Positions 15,146-24,422 are shown, numbered from the stretch's first letter. The stretch: DNA of 32,928 bases from Marinomonas foliarum (GCF_003337275.1 NZ_QPJQ01000043.1:1-32928), one strand, 5' to 3'. The notes: a model not told the origin generated them from the letters alone. Translations and numbers: made by a program.

Positions 15146-17173
15146 CTAGCCATTCAAAGTTAAGACATTTGTCTTACTGATACGATGGCGATAAATTTCT
15201 CGAAGATACTTAATCGCATTTTTAACATTATTAATATCTAAGCGAATATCATTAATGGAAACAAAACGTTGGCTGTTATCAATCAGCTCACGATACTTTT
15301 TCTCGTACATTGGTTTAATTGCATACCAATTCGTATCTAAGATTTTTGCGGGGTTTTCGTACGTCGTAAAGTACTTATCCACCAAGCTTTCATCAAATTC
15401 ATCTTCTTGAATCATGTTGATAATAGCTTTATCGATTTCGTCCGTGTAGCGGTAATCATCACGAGCAAAACAGCGCTTCATATAAGCGACCATTAAGGTA
15501 AGGAAGTCATCACTTAAACATGGACTTTTAGCGATCAAGGTCGTCAAAGATAAGTTCGCAGAAGCGCCTATAACCAAAGCATAACGCTTCAATGTGGTAT
15601 TTGGGCACAGGCGATTCAAGTGCATTTTAAGACGATTCAATGCCGTGAAAGACAATTTGTAGTCTCGAGGCAATGAAATAATAGACACAATAGATGAACA
15701 GTTTTTAAAGAAATGTAGATGATTCAGTTCACTTGCATCATACCCACTCTTACGGTAATTTTTAATTGCGTCACGATATCTATCAGATTCAACAGGCAAC
15801 ACACTCACGCCTTCAATGGCAGAGGTGTCATTGTTAAAGTGAGGCAACTCTATTGAACGACAAAACAAATCATCAATATCAACGGTATCTTGATGCTTCC
15901 CTTCGCCCACAACACTTTCTGCATAAGCAACGGCCACAGGACCAGCCAAGCTCATAAACAAATCGTTTGCATCTAGGCGAATAGTTTCTGCTATATCAAT
16001 ACCTGCACGACGGAAGTAATCTTCATCATAATCTGTTGTTACAGCTTGAGCTGTTAGAATGTTAAAAATTTGCTGAGAAATGTACTGGTTAGCGTATTTC
16101 TCCATAGTATTAACATCAATGTTATCGGCATCACCACCATCTTCTTCTTCAGCGTAGCGCATGATGTCATTAGAGATCAGCATCATAGAGTTCCATGGAC
16201 GAATACGCTCCATCACATCAGCTGGAACCTCATCATCTTCACGCTCTTCGTTATACGAAAAATTCCATTCTTCTGAAATGTATTTCGTTAACAAGCGCCC
16301 CGCATTAATGTGCAACGCTTCAGAAATTTCTACATTTTTTCCGGAAATATTCGGAAGAATACAAATACCTGATGTAAAGATAGGTTCAAAAACAAAGCTA
16401 TGACGCTTATCAACCATTTGATTTTGATCAGAACGGTAATCAAATGTCTTACTCAAGTATGAAAACTGTTGCGCTAGGCCAAATTCAGACGCCATGCCTG
16501 AGCCGGTCCCACCACCCGCACTAAAAATATAAAAATAGAGACGTGATTGGTTTGCTTTAATTCCACATGAATCAACTAAATAAGAATGCATGTTTTTCCA
16601 GTTCTCGTTACGGAACGTCGTTGCATCCTTATTAAGGATAATTTTAGCAAGGTATTGCCCTAAGATAGGCGCGTTACCAGCACCACCAGCATGAACTTCA
16701 GACAAGTCCATTATTTGTAATTTTTTATATTCTTCTAGAAACTTTGTTCGGCCTTCCTGATTTGAGAAGCGAATACGTCCCTCAATATCTTTATCCAAGT
16801 CACCTAACAAAACGATTGGTTCTATTAAGAAAACAGGTTTAAAACCGTCTTTCCCTTCAATTGGCAAATGCTTACGAATCCACCGCATAGGGCGGAACTC
16901 GCGTTCACTCTCCAATATTTCTTGGCTTTCTACTTCGCGCATATAATTAGCTCTGGCGTCGTAGACTAGCGATGCGACATCTAACGCAATATTAGAACCA
17001 CAACGACCTAAACCAATTAAACAAACAGATGGAAACACCTGATCAATAGCGACTTCATCATCACTTAATTGGGGATGGATTCGGTTACGAACAACATCCA
17101 AATTTTCTAAGATTTGCTCTAAATTCGTCTCAGTAAAATAAAGATGTTCTATCGGGAGATTTTCTTGGCTCAT
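15146..17173 (-). CDS. Large tubulin/FtsZ-superfamily GTPase-like protein
   Basis: A 675-residue protein with the GTP-binding signatures of the tubulin/FtsZ fold in the right order: CLIGLGRCGSN (T1, ~51-61), HAGGAGNAPILGQ (~161-173, similar to the FtsZ T3 loop), FSAGGGTGSGMASEF (tubulin signature GGGTGSG, ~217-231), and RLDANDLFMSLAG (~399-411), which aligns with the FtsZ T7 synergy loop and keeps both acidic residues (D401, D404). It resembles the 'tubulin-like' (Tubulin_2/FtsZ-like) proteins of bacteria, not FtsZ, which is ~380 residues and lies elsewhere with cell-division genes. There are acidic insertions at ~309-320 and 341-352, and a C-terminal domain of ~250 residues that I do not recognise, ending in a basic helix. 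No signal peptide or membrane segment. The start is ATG 17173, after AAAAAGGG; TTG 17194 is the alternative. The process is unknown; polymer formation or membrane remodelling is inferred from the family. Confidence 0.82.
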   Translation of the reverse strand: MSQENLPIEHLYFTETNLEQILENLDVVRNRIHPQLSDDEVAIDQVFPSVCLIGLGRCGSNIALDVASLVYDARANYMREVESQEILESEREFRPMRWIRKHLPIEGKDGFKPVFLIEPIVLLGDLDKDIEGRIRFSNQEGRTKFLEEYKKLQIMDLSEVHAGGAGNAPILGQYLAKIILNKDATTFRNENWKNMHSYLVDSCGIKANQSRLYFYIFSAGGGTGSGMASEFGLAQQFSYLSKTFDYRSDQNQMVDKRHSFVFEPIFTSGICILPNISGKNVEISEALHINAGRLLTKYISEEWNFSYNEEREDDEVPADVMERIRPWNSMMLISNDIMRYAEEEDGGDADNIDVNTMEKYANQYISQQIFNILTAQAVTTDYDEDYFRRAGIDIAETIRLDANDLFMSLAGPVAVAYAESVVGEGKHQDTVDIDDLFCRSIELPHFNNDTSAIEGVSVLPVESDRYRDAIKNYRKSGYDASELNHLHFFKNCSSIVSIISLPRDYKLSFTALNRLKMHLNRLCPNTTLKRYALVIGASANLSLTTLIAKSPCLSDDFLTLMVAYMKRCFARDDYRYTDEIDKAIINMIQEDEFDESLVDKYFTTYENPAKILDTNWYAIKPMYEKKYRELIDNSQRFVSINDIRLDINNVKNAIKYLREIYRHRISKTNVLTLNG

Positions 17174-17537
17174 GCGGCACCCTTTTTGAAGCAAATTACT
17201 TACAACAGATAATCATTCACGTTATCAACGAAACGACATGATACAAAGCAAACCGTTTACCTGTTCAATGTACTATTTATTTTGATCGTCGTTTTTTTGG
17301 ACAATGTGCAAACAATATCATCCTTACATAGCAATGACACTAATATGCTGAGTGTAAGCATAAAATAAATAATTATAATAATTTTTCATTTGAACTCTAA
17401 TTTCCAGCTCTAATAAAGCCAAACGCCACAAAGTACACTATTAAATGACATTCAATATATCGAGACAAAACCTCTCGCCTGTCTATTTTTTGTACTATAA
17501 TATAAGATGACTTGAGCAACTTTTTAAGGTGACTATC
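17174..17537. promoter_or_regulatory. Divergent intergenic region between tubulin-like gene and small orphan gene
   Basis: A 364-base AT-rich region that must hold promoters for both divergent genes. A perfect TATAAT lies at 17496-17501, about 40 bases before the plus-strand start, but no good -35 is seen 17 bases upstream. No gene or strong palindrome was found in the rest. Confidence 0.45.
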
Positions 17538-17831
17538 GTGTCAATCTCATCAGTATCAAACAATCGTTTGTACATGCCTAGCTTTTCAGCACAGGCAGAA
17601 ACAGACGTGCGACCTGATTTGAGCCGCCAACAGGACCCAGTTCAACTTTCTGACAAAGCTAAACAGATGCTGTCTTCTCAAGTACAAGCAAATGATCCTG
17701 ACGCAAAGGGTGAGGAGGTCGGTAAAGAGTCAGTCCAAATTTCTTCCAGTATTGGCCGACTCTCTAGAGTATCAGGATTACAAAGAGAGGAAGTTGCAGC
17801 GTTATATCGTTCTATCGATAAATTAACCTAA
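17538..17831 (+). CDS. Small hypothetical protein (97 residues), soluble
   Basis: I do not recognise this protein. It is polar and Ser/Gln-rich, without membrane segments or cysteines. The N-terminal ~70 residues look disordered (SISSVSNNRLYMPSFSAQAE, then an acidic Lys/Asp/Glu stretch). The C-terminal ~30 residues (SSSIGRLSRVSGLQREEVAA and LYRSIDKLT) look like two short helices and could be a binding peptide. QLSDKAKQML resembles a phrase common in small flagellar or surface-associated proteins, but this is weak. GTG 17538 is chosen because AAGGTGA lies five bases upstream; a GTG at 17529 would overlap that site. It is divergent from the tubulin-like gene and ends 14 bases before the convergent ppx gene. 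Codon use and the clear ribosome-binding site support it being real. Confidence 0.65.
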   Translation: MSISSVSNNRLYMPSFSAQAETDVRPDLSRQQDPVQLSDKAKQMLSSQVQANDPDAKGEEVGKESVQISSSIGRLSRVSGLQREEVAALYRSIDKLT

Positions 17832-17845
17832 CGACTCGTCATCAT

Positions 17846-19363
17846 TTAGCTAAAAGTTAACTTATAGTCGTTAGCAGATAATGATTCTGCTTCCCGTTGC
17901 AAGTTAGCCAATGTCAGTGGTCGATTATCAAGCCATTCAGGCAAAAACTCAGCATGAAGACTCTTATTATCTGCCTTAAGTGTAAAAATAGGCATGTCGC
18001 CTTCTTTTCTATCATGATGCAATAAAATAGACAGCCTTAATATAATAGACAGTCTATCTAAATCCTGTTGATCACTTTTAGTAAATCGATAGTCCAAAGA
18101 CTGAGAAAATTTCCGTCTATGACGCAAAATCAAATTCGCTAGGGCTTGCTGCTCTTGTTGAGAAAAGCCTGGCATATCAGACTCGCTAATAATGTAAGCG
18201 CCATGCTTATGATAACGGCTGTGCGAAATGCCCACGCCAACTTCATGAAGCAAGCCCGCCCAGCGCAATAAGTCCTCACTAGAAATGCTGTTTAAATTCC
18301 AATCATCTTTAACTTGAGCCAAAGCAGACAGAGCAGTATGAGTAACGAGCTTCGCTTGCTCTGTATCAATATGATATTGGTTCAACATATAATTAACAGT
18401 ACGTTCACGAATATCCGTCTCTGCGTAACGCCCCATAATGTCATACAAAACACCTTCTCTAAGTGCACCATTAGAGAAATCCATTTGCTTAATATCAAAA
18501 CATTCAAACACCGCAGTCAGTATGGCAATTCCAGCAGCAAAGGTACTTTTACGTTCTGGCTTCAGTCCGACCAACTCAATGTTGTCCGCGTGCCCAGCGG
18601 CAAACAATGCCTTTTGGATTTGCTTCAATGCTTTAAGGGTAATGCCTTTTTTGCTCCAATTATTTTCCTTAACAATATTGAAAGCAGCTTTTACAGTCCC
18701 TGACGAGCCTATCGCCACATCCCATGTTTCATCGAGATAATCATCTTGAATACTTAAAAGCTCTAAACGTGCTGCAGTAACAGCTTTCTGAAAATTGGAC
18801 TTGTTAATAACGCCATCGTCAAAAAAGCGTTGTTTGAAGCTCACACAACCCATATGAAGGCTTTCAGTCAATATCGGCTCTAACTGCTTACCAATAATAA
18901 ATTCTGTACTACCACCACCAATATCGACGACCAAGCGCTTTGACTCACCATGATCCATGGTTCTTGCGACACCAACATAGATCAAACGGGCTTCTTCTCG
19001 ACCTGCAATAATCTCAACTGGGTGACTCATGATATCCATTGCTTTACCAATGAAATCATAGCGATTCTTCGCCACCCTTAAAGCGTTCGTCCCCACCACT
19101 CGGACAGAACCTGGAGGCATGTCTTCAATCACTTGAGCAAATTGCGCCAGACAATCTAGGCCGCGTTGCTGAGACTCATCATCCAAATGGCCGTTTACTA
19201 AGCCAGCGGCGAGCTGAACCTTGTCACCAAATTCTCCCGTTATACGTAACTGTCCATGCGTAACTTGGGCAACAACCATATGAAAGCTGTTCGAGCCCAA
19301 GTCTATCGCTGCGATTTTTTCAAAAGGAAAGTCATGAGATTGTTGCAAAAAGAGTGATTGCAT
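17846..19363 (-). CDS. ppx: Exopolyphosphatase (Ppx/GppA family)
   Basis: Removes terminal phosphate from inorganic polyphosphate; GppA relatives act on pppGpp. At 505 residues it matches full-length Ppx. The actin-like ATPase fold motifs are present: AAIDLGSNSFHMVV (18-31), the catalytic-Glu segment AGREEARLIY (120-129) and VVDIGGGSTEFIIG (145-158). The C-terminal half contains the HD-like helical domain (LLHEVGVGISHSRYHKHG, LILRHRRK) found in Ppx/GppA but missing in short forms. Ppx and GppA are hard to tell apart; the ppk gene in the same window and the Pseudomonas-type neighbourhood favour ppx. It is divergent from rho and convergent with the small gene. Confidence 0.9.
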   Translation of the reverse strand: MQSLFLQQSHDFPFEKIAAIDLGSNSFHMVVAQVTHGQLRITGEFGDKVQLAAGLVNGHLDDESQQRGLDCLAQFAQVIEDMPPGSVRVVGTNALRVAKNRYDFIGKAMDIMSHPVEIIAGREEARLIYVGVARTMDHGESKRLVVDIGGGSTEFIIGKQLEPILTESLHMGCVSFKQRFFDDGVINKSNFQKAVTAARLELLSIQDDYLDETWDVAIGSSGTVKAAFNIVKENNWSKKGITLKALKQIQKALFAAGHADNIELVGLKPERKSTFAAGIAILTAVFECFDIKQMDFSNGALREGVLYDIMGRYAETDIRERTVNYMLNQYHIDTEQAKLVTHTALSALAQVKDDWNLNSISSEDLLRWAGLLHEVGVGISHSRYHKHGAYIISESDMPGFSQQEQQALANLILRHRRKFSQSLDYRFTKSDQQDLDRLSIILRLSILLHHDRKEGDMPIFTLKADNKSLHAEFLPEWLDNRPLTLANLQREAESLSANDYKLTFS

Positions 19364-19898
19364 TCAGAAAGCCTTACGTCAGAGAAGTCTCAATAAGAAT
19401 AAGAGTATATCAGTTACTATACGGTGTCATCGCCAAGAAGATGGCAAAAACAACACGAGATTAAATGAATTTTTTATAAAAAATCGCCTCTTTTTTCGAA
19501 AATCAAGAAAGAAACGCTGCTTAATAGGTAAAAAAAACCGCCCATCAGCACCAAAACACCTAAACTTGATCAAAAAATTACCAGAAAGTGTTTTTTTCCT
19601 GAGTTTGACTATAGACCTCGCGTTTAAGTCGATCTATAGTATGGATGTTCTTGATTGCAACCTTGCTCTAAGCAAAATGCTATTCAGATCCCAATCAAAT
19701 TGTTTCGCGCTGTATTGGCTTTGCCCTATCCGGGCTCATGTAAACCAAAACGACTATATAACCATCCTGTTTTGTGTTTATTGATGCCGAATAGCTGATA
19801 CATTGTTAAATACTTCTTAGACACAAATTATGGTTATCTATTTTGATTAACTCTAATTCCGTCATTTTTCCTCAAATGAGCTAATACAAAACCCGTTT
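19364..19898. promoter_or_regulatory. Divergent ppx/rho region with probable rho mRNA leader
   Basis: A 535-base gene-free stretch. In enterobacteria rho is preceded by a long leader through which Rho represses its own expression, so the 3' half here is a plausible counterpart. The Shine-Dalgarno sequence before rho ATG 19899 is weak, consistent with a regulated leader. In Pseudomonas a thioredoxin gene (trxA) sits between ppx and rho; no WCGPC-encoding frame is present here. A 72-codon frame at 19566 does not resemble any protein. Confidence 0.5.
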
Positions 19899-21164
19899 AT
19901 GAACCTTACCGACTTAAAACAGAAATCAGTACACGAACTTTTAGACATCGCAGCAGAAATGGGCCTAGACAACATGGCTCGCTCCCGTAAGCAAGATGTT
20001 ATTTTCTCAATCTTAAAGCGTCATGCGAAAGGTGGGGAAGACATTTACGGCGACGGTATCTTAGAGATTCTTCAAGATGGCTTTGGCTTCCTACGTTCAC
20101 CTGACAGCTCATACCTAGCGGGTCCTGACGATATATATGTGTCACCAAGCCAAATTAGACGTTTCAACCTTCGTACTGGCGACACTATTGCCGGTAAAAT
20201 TCGTCCTCCGAAGGATGGTGAGCGCTATTTTGCTCTATTAAAAGTCAATGAAATCAACTTTGATAAGCCTGAAAGCGTTCGCAATAAAATTCTTTTCGAA
20301 AACTTAACTCCCCTATTCCCTGATGAACGACTTCTTATGGAAGCTGGCAACGGCTCTACGGAAGATGTGACATCGCGTATTATCGACCTTGTTGCCCCAA
20401 TGGGGAAAGGTCAGCGCGCCTTGGTTGTTTCACCGCCAAAAGCGGGTAAAACCTTCATGTTGCAAAACATTGCTAACTCCATCACTCGTAACAACCCTGA
20501 ATGCCATATGATCGTCCTATTGATCGATGAACGCCCTGAGGAAGTGACAGAGATGTCTCGTACCGTTCGTGGTGAAGTTGTTGCCTCTACATTTGATGAG
20601 CCACCAGCTCGCCACGTGCAAGTTGCAGAAATGGTAATCGAAAAAGCAAAACGACTTGTCGAGCATAAACGTGACGTGGTTATCCTATTGGATTCCATCA
20701 CTCGTCTGGCACGCGCCTACAACACTGTAATCCCTTCATCTGGTAAAGTACTAACCGGTGGTGTGGATGCAAACGCTCTAGAACGTCCAAAACGTTTCTT
20801 TGGTGCAGCACGTAATATCGAAGAAGGCGGTAGTTTAACCATCATCGCAACAGCGCTTGTTGATACAGGCTCTAAAATGGATGAAGTTATCTTTGAGGAA
20901 TTCAAAGGTACTGGTAACTCCGAATTGCACTTAGATCGTAAAATCGCAGAAAAACGCACTTTCCCAGCGATCAATATTCGTCGTTCAGGTACTCGTCGTG
21001 AAGATTTACTGACATCAGAGGACGAACTGCAACGTATGTGGATTCTTCGCAAGCTATTGAATCCTATGGAAGATGTTGCCGCGACAGAATTCCTTATCGA
21101 CCGTCTAAAAGTGACTCAAACAAACGATGAGTTCTTTGAATCAATGAAAGGCAAAAACAAATAG
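19899..21164 (+). CDS. rho: Transcription termination factor Rho
   Basis: Hexameric RNA-dependent ATPase that ends transcription. At 421 residues it has the standard length without inserts. The N-terminal helical part ([20 protein letters not shown]) leads to the primary RNA-binding cold-shock-like domain with [13 protein letters not shown]. Then come Walker A (SPPKAGKTF, 178-186), catalytic Glu211 in [10 protein letters not shown], Walker B ([16 protein letters not shown], Asp265), the Q-loop ([11 protein letters not shown]) and the R-loop ([17 protein letters not shown]). All are intact. It is followed at once by a strong terminator that begins at the stop codon. Confidence 0.98.
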   Translation: MNLTDLKQKSVHELLDIAAEMGLDNMARSRKQDVIFSILKRHAKGGEDIYGDGILEILQDGFGFLRSPDSSYLAGPDDIYVSPSQIRRFNLRTGDTIAGKIRPPKDGERYFALLKVNEINFDKPESVRNKILFENLTPLFPDERLLMEAGNGSTEDVTSRIIDLVAPMGKGQRALVVSPPKAGKTFMLQNIANSITRNNPECHMIVLLIDERPEEVTEMSRTVRGEVVASTFDEPPARHVQVAEMVIEKAKRLVEHKRDVVILLDSITRLARAYNTVIPSSGKVLTGGVDANALERPKRFFGAARNIEEGGSLTIIATALVDTGSKMDEVIFEEFKGTGNSELHLDRKIAEKRTFPAINIRRSGTRREDLLTSEDELQRMWILRKLLNPMEDVAATEFLIDRLKVTQTNDEFFESMKGKNK

Positions 21165-21195
21165 GCAGACTTTTTTAGCAGCAAAAAAGTCTGCC
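21164..21195 (+). terminator. Terminator hairpin 1 after rho
   Basis: GGCAGACTTTTTT pairs perfectly with AAAAAAGTCTGCC (13 bp) around a six-base loop, AGCAGC. The first G belongs to the rho TAG stop. Confidence 0.75.
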
Positions 21196-21202
21196 ATAAA
21201 AA

Positions 21203-21228
21203 ACCACTTCACGAAGTGGTTTTTTTTT
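21203..21228 (+). terminator. Terminator hairpin 2 after rho
   Basis: ACCACTTC and GAAGTGGT form an eight-bp stem with a two-base loop, extended by flanking A/T runs and followed by T8. This is a textbook intrinsic terminator and lies eight bases after hairpin 1. Confidence 0.9.
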
Positions 21229-21313
21229 ACTTACACAACAAACATGATGCATTATCAATGTCTGCTTGCTTTCCGTATTTAAGGTAAGTGCAACCTATAT
21301 TGGAGTAGTTTAA

Positions 21314-22042
21314 ATGAAAGAGATTACCGCGACGGTGAACGCTGTCGAATTAATCAACCAGAATGTTTACCAGATTACTTTGAAGGTAGAAAACTTTACT
21401 TTTGAAGCGGGTCAATACCTGATGGTCGTGTTACCAACAGGTGAGCAAGTTCCTTACTCTATCGGTAGTGCCCCTCATGAGCTCCCTTATTTAACATTGT
21501 ACATTTTGGTTTCAGATGCTGGCTCGCTTGCTCAGAAGGTAGTTGAATATTTTCAGTCAAGCAGCAGTGCAGCCATCAAAGCTCCCGGTGGAGATTGCCA
21601 CATTGCTAATGGTATTTTAGATTCCAATCCAGAACACATTCTGTTGATCGCTGGCGGCACAGGCTTTGCTCAAATTAAGAGCTTATACAGTGACTTAGTC
21701 GAAAAGAATTTCACTGGTAACGTTTCTTTCTACTGGGGCCTAAGAACATCGCAAGATGTATTCGCAAAAGAGTGGTTAGAAGAAGCTCACAAATACTCGC
21801 CGTTTTCATTAGATGTCATCGTCAATGAAGCAGACAATCAGTGGCATGGCCGCACAGGCTGGTTATACGAAGCCATTTTGGAAGATCATCCGGACTTAAG
21901 CAAAAGTACAGCCTTTATCAGTGGCTCAGTGGGTATGGTATACGGAACCCTTGATCAACTAGAGCTAAAAGGCATCAACAAAGATGCCTGCTTCTCAGAT
22001 GTATTTGCTTATGCGCCGCATCCTGACAAGCCAAAACTTTAA
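21314..22042 (+). CDS. fre: NAD(P)H-flavin reductase (Fre/LuxG type)
   Basis: A 242-residue flavin reductase of the ferredoxin-NADP+ reductase superfamily that moves electrons from NAD(P)H to free flavins. The FAD-binding barrel has the VPYSIGSAP segment (46-54), which fits the R-x-Y-S motif but has Val in place of Arg. The NAD(P)-binding half has LLIAGGTGFAQIKSLY (110-125) and YWGLRTSQDVF, and the C-terminal FISGSVGMVYGTL corresponds to the usual cofactor-closing SGP/GS motif. There is no N- or C-terminal 2Fe-2S domain. GGAG lies eight bases before ATG. Similar genes sit near rho in pseudomonads. The exact physiological acceptor (free FMN, siderophore iron, UbiD-type system) is not visible. 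Confidence 0.85.
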   Translation: MKEITATVNAVELINQNVYQITLKVENFTFEAGQYLMVVLPTGEQVPYSIGSAPHELPYLTLYILVSDAGSLAQKVVEYFQSSSSAAIKAPGGDCHIANGILDSNPEHILLIAGGTGFAQIKSLYSDLVEKNFTGNVSFYWGLRTSQDVFAKEWLEEAHKYSPFSLDVIVNEADNQWHGRTGWLYEAILEDHPDLSKSTAFISGSVGMVYGTLDQLELKGINKDACFSDVFAYAPHPDKPKL

Positions 22043-22073
22043 GAAATAGAGCCGATAAAATAGACCAAAAAAA

Positions 22074-22103
22074 GAGGTAACGCTTCATCATTACCTCTTT
22101 TTT
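22074..22103 (+). terminator. Terminator after fre
   Basis: GAGGTAA (22074-22080) and TTACCTC (22091-22097) with a ten-base loop, preceded by A7 and followed by T6. It works in both directions and also lies downstream of the yfcL stop on the minus strand. Confidence 0.85.
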
Positions 22104-22138
22104 ATACGCTCAGCGCCTTAACTCACTAAATTCCTAAG

Positions 22139-22411
22139 TTAAACAACGGTGGAATAAACTTGTACCCACAATGCTTTGATATTGTCTTGGTCCTCGTCAG
22201 TCACACCTTCCGCTTCAAGTGTTTCTTGCAGTATTTCTGTAAAAGCACGATCAAACTCTTCCTGTCCTTCCCCTTCAACACTACTGTGTAACCCCAAAAG
22301 CCCGAGAAGATAAGCACAGTAAAACAGCTGATCGCCTTCCTCTGCATGGTGCTCCATATCTCGTAATCTGTCACACAATTGGTCTGCGCGTTCAGCAAAG
22401 GTCATTGTCAT
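22139..22411 (-). CDS. yfcL: YfcL-family protein
   Basis: A 90-residue acidic helical protein matching YfcL: the N-terminal FAERADQLCDRLRDME helix, the conserved DQLFYCAYLLGLLGLH segment (YfcL has a similar 'DELFASGYLRGHL' stretch), and a C-terminal acidic helix with DQDNIKALWVQVYS. Function is unknown. The start is set at ATG 22411; an open extension to 22528 would run backwards through the mqo terminator and adds a hydrophobic stretch unlike the family. An ATG two codons later is also possible. It follows mqo on the same strand but is separated by a terminator. Confidence 0.8.
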   Translation of the reverse strand: MTMTFAERADQLCDRLRDMEHHAEEGDQLFYCAYLLGLLGLHSSVEGEGQEEFDRAFTEILQETLEAEGVTDEDQDNIKALWVQVYSTVV

Positions 22412-22496
22412 ATTTGATCTCACATTATTTTTGATATCTGTTTTAAAACCTCTGCACAACAAGCATGCAATGATCTCAATTATAAAATACAAAAAA

Positions 22497-22513
22497 GCTG
22501 GGCGAGCCCCAGC
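22497..22513 (-). terminator. Terminator after mqo
   Basis: GCTGGG and CCCAGC form the core stem, extended by flanking AAAA/TTTT. On the minus strand it is followed by TTTTTTGTATTTTAT, so it ends the mqo transcript 30 bases after the stop codon. Confidence 0.82.
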
Positions 22514-22542
22514 TTTTAAAAGATACATTATACCTAGTTTTA

Positions 22543-24045
22543 TTAAGGCTTTAAGTTCAGGGTTTCTAGCGTGTTAGCACGAATAGAAAGAAGAAGGTCC
22601 GTATTGTCGACCAATGATTGGCCATAAGAAGGCACCATTTCTTTCATTTTCGCTTGCCAATCAGCAGACTTAACACGATCATCAAAACAACGCTCTAGAA
22701 TACCAATCATAGTATTAACCGTTGTTGATGCGCCTGGAGAAGCGCCTAGCAATGCAGCAAGAGTCCCGTCTTCAGTGGTAATAGCTTCTGTGCCAAACTC
22801 AAGCTTACCGCCACCTGCTTCATCTTTCTTAATAATTTGAACTCGCTGCCCTGCGTAAGCAAGCTCCCAATCTTCGTCTTTAGCATCAGGAAAAAACTGA
22901 CGCAATGAATTGCAGCGATCCTTGTGGGATTGCATCACTTCGCTAATTAAGTAACGAGTGAGGTCCATATTATTTTTACCAACACTTAACATCGGCTTAA
23001 TATTGTCAAACCGAACACTTTTAGGTAAATCGAAGAATGAACCTGTTTTCAAGAATTTTGTCGTAAAACCAGCAAATGGGCCAAACAAAATAGCCTTTTT
23101 ACCATCTATGATTCGCGTATCCAAATGTGGAACAGACATTGGCGGCGCGCCAATCGGCGCAGCACCATAAACTTTAGCAAAATGCTGCTCTACCAATTCA
23201 GGCTTTTCACATACCAGCCACTGGCCACTTACTGGGAAACCGCCAAAGCCTTTGCCTTCTTTTACCTCTGCTTTTTGTAGCAAAGGCAAAGCGCCACCAC
23301 CAGCACCTAGGAAAACAAATTTCGCATCGATAGTCTTACGAGAACCATTTTGCTCAATCGTGACGTCCCATCGCCCATCAGATCGTTTCTTCAGAGCACT
23401 TACTTCGCAATTCAGCTGCAAATCAAAGCCATCTAAGGTTTCTAAATGCTTACTCATATTGCGAGCAATCGCACCGAAGTTAACGTCAGTTCCATGCTCA
23501 ATACGTGTTGCAGCAAGTGGCTCACTCTCATCACGATTATTCATGATAAGAGGCATCCACTCCTTCATCTTTTCACGATCTTCCGTGTATTGCATTTCTT
23601 TGAAAGCAGGATGTGCGCTCATAGCTGCATGACGCGCTTTTAGCATTTTGACGTTACGCTCACCCCAAACAAAGCTTTGATGAGGCACACGATGGATAAA
23701 CTCTTGTGGTGCTGGCATCAAACCTTGCTCTACAAGGTATGACCAGAACTGAAGGCTGATTTCAAAAGCAGCATTAATATTAACTGCTTTATCAATATTC
23801 ACCGAGCCATCCGCATTTTCAGACGTATAATTAAGCTCGCAGTATGCAGCATGGCCTGTTCCAGCATTGTTCCAGCCATCTGTACTTTCTTTCGCAACAC
23901 TACCTAAGCGCTCGACCATTAACATGGTCATGCTAGGGTCTAATTGCTTTAATAATACTCCTAAGGTGGTGCTCATCGCACCGCCCCCGACTAGTAAAAC
24001 GTCTACAGAATTTGAGGTCATATGATTTCGCCGTGTCATAGCCAA
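22543..24045 (-). CDS. mqo: Malate:quinone oxidoreductase (FAD-dependent, membrane-associated)
   Basis: Oxidises malate to oxaloacetate and reduces quinone, linking the TCA cycle to the respiratory chain. At 500 residues it is of normal length. The FAD-binding Rossmann motif is VDVLLVGGGAMSTTLGVLL near the N-terminus, followed by MLMVERLGSVAKESTDGWNN and AGTGHAAYCELNYT, the substrate/FAD region strongly conserved in Mqo. FGPFAGFTTKFLKTGSF, LRQFFPDA and LLGASPGASTTVNTM near the C-terminus are further Mqo hallmarks. Three in-frame ATGs lie close together (24045, 24039, 24021). None has a strong ribosome-binding site; 24021 best fits the Rossmann start. Confidence 0.95.
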   Translation of the reverse strand: MAMTRRNHMTSNSVDVLLVGGGAMSTTLGVLLKQLDPSMTMLMVERLGSVAKESTDGWNNAGTGHAAYCELNYTSENADGSVNIDKAVNINAAFEISLQFWSYLVEQGLMPAPQEFIHRVPHQSFVWGERNVKMLKARHAAMSAHPAFKEMQYTEDREKMKEWMPLIMNNRDESEPLAATRIEHGTDVNFGAIARNMSKHLETLDGFDLQLNCEVSALKKRSDGRWDVTIEQNGSRKTIDAKFVFLGAGGGALPLLQKAEVKEGKGFGGFPVSGQWLVCEKPELVEQHFAKVYGAAPIGAPPMSVPHLDTRIIDGKKAILFGPFAGFTTKFLKTGSFFDLPKSVRFDNIKPMLSVGKNNMDLTRYLISEVMQSHKDRCNSLRQFFPDAKDEDWELAYAGQRVQIIKKDEAGGGKLEFGTEAITTEDGTLAALLGASPGASTTVNTMIGILERCFDDRVKSADWQAKMKEMVPSYGQSLVDNTDLLLSIRANTLETLNLKP

Positions 24046-24422
24046 TTGTGAATTTGAGAGTGATGCAGAAAGGAGGCTTTTGGCCAGCAGTAAGCACAGT
24101 AGATGATATACTTTGCTCTCTCCACACTCTCTTCAGAACGCCTTTGCTCGTTCGCTGAACATTAAAAAATAAACAACGTATAAGGGATTCTGAGCAGGTG
24201 TAGGTTGATTATACGGATTTTGGAAACAATGTCTTGAGACCTTAGTATAAGAATGTATTTATATTCACATTTCAAAATACAAGATTAGCGACATTTTGTT
24301 GACTTTAGCAGCAAGAAGATCGATGTTAACGACATTAAGAAAAAACATGCTTTGATTATGCTGCTATATTGAATTATCAATATTCAACATAAGTATACTA
24401 AATCCTCTTATTTTCTAGCTTG
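24046..24422. promoter_or_regulatory. Divergent region between mqo and the CBS-domain gene
   Basis: A 377-base AT-rich region carrying both promoters. AGGAGG at 24072-24077 is on the plus strand and faces no usable start. No coding frame, strong hairpin or clear operator was seen. Confidence 0.4.

Noticed and set aside
15146..17173. Annotation as the cell-division gene ftsZ
   Set aside because: Length is almost double, the C-terminal peptide and ftsA/ftsQ neighbourhood are absent, and only the nucleotide-site motifs are shared.
19566..19784. 72-codon frame in the ppx-rho gap, considered as trxA or a rho leader peptide
   Set aside because: No thioredoxin WCGPC motif, no ribosome-binding site, and composition typical of chance frames.
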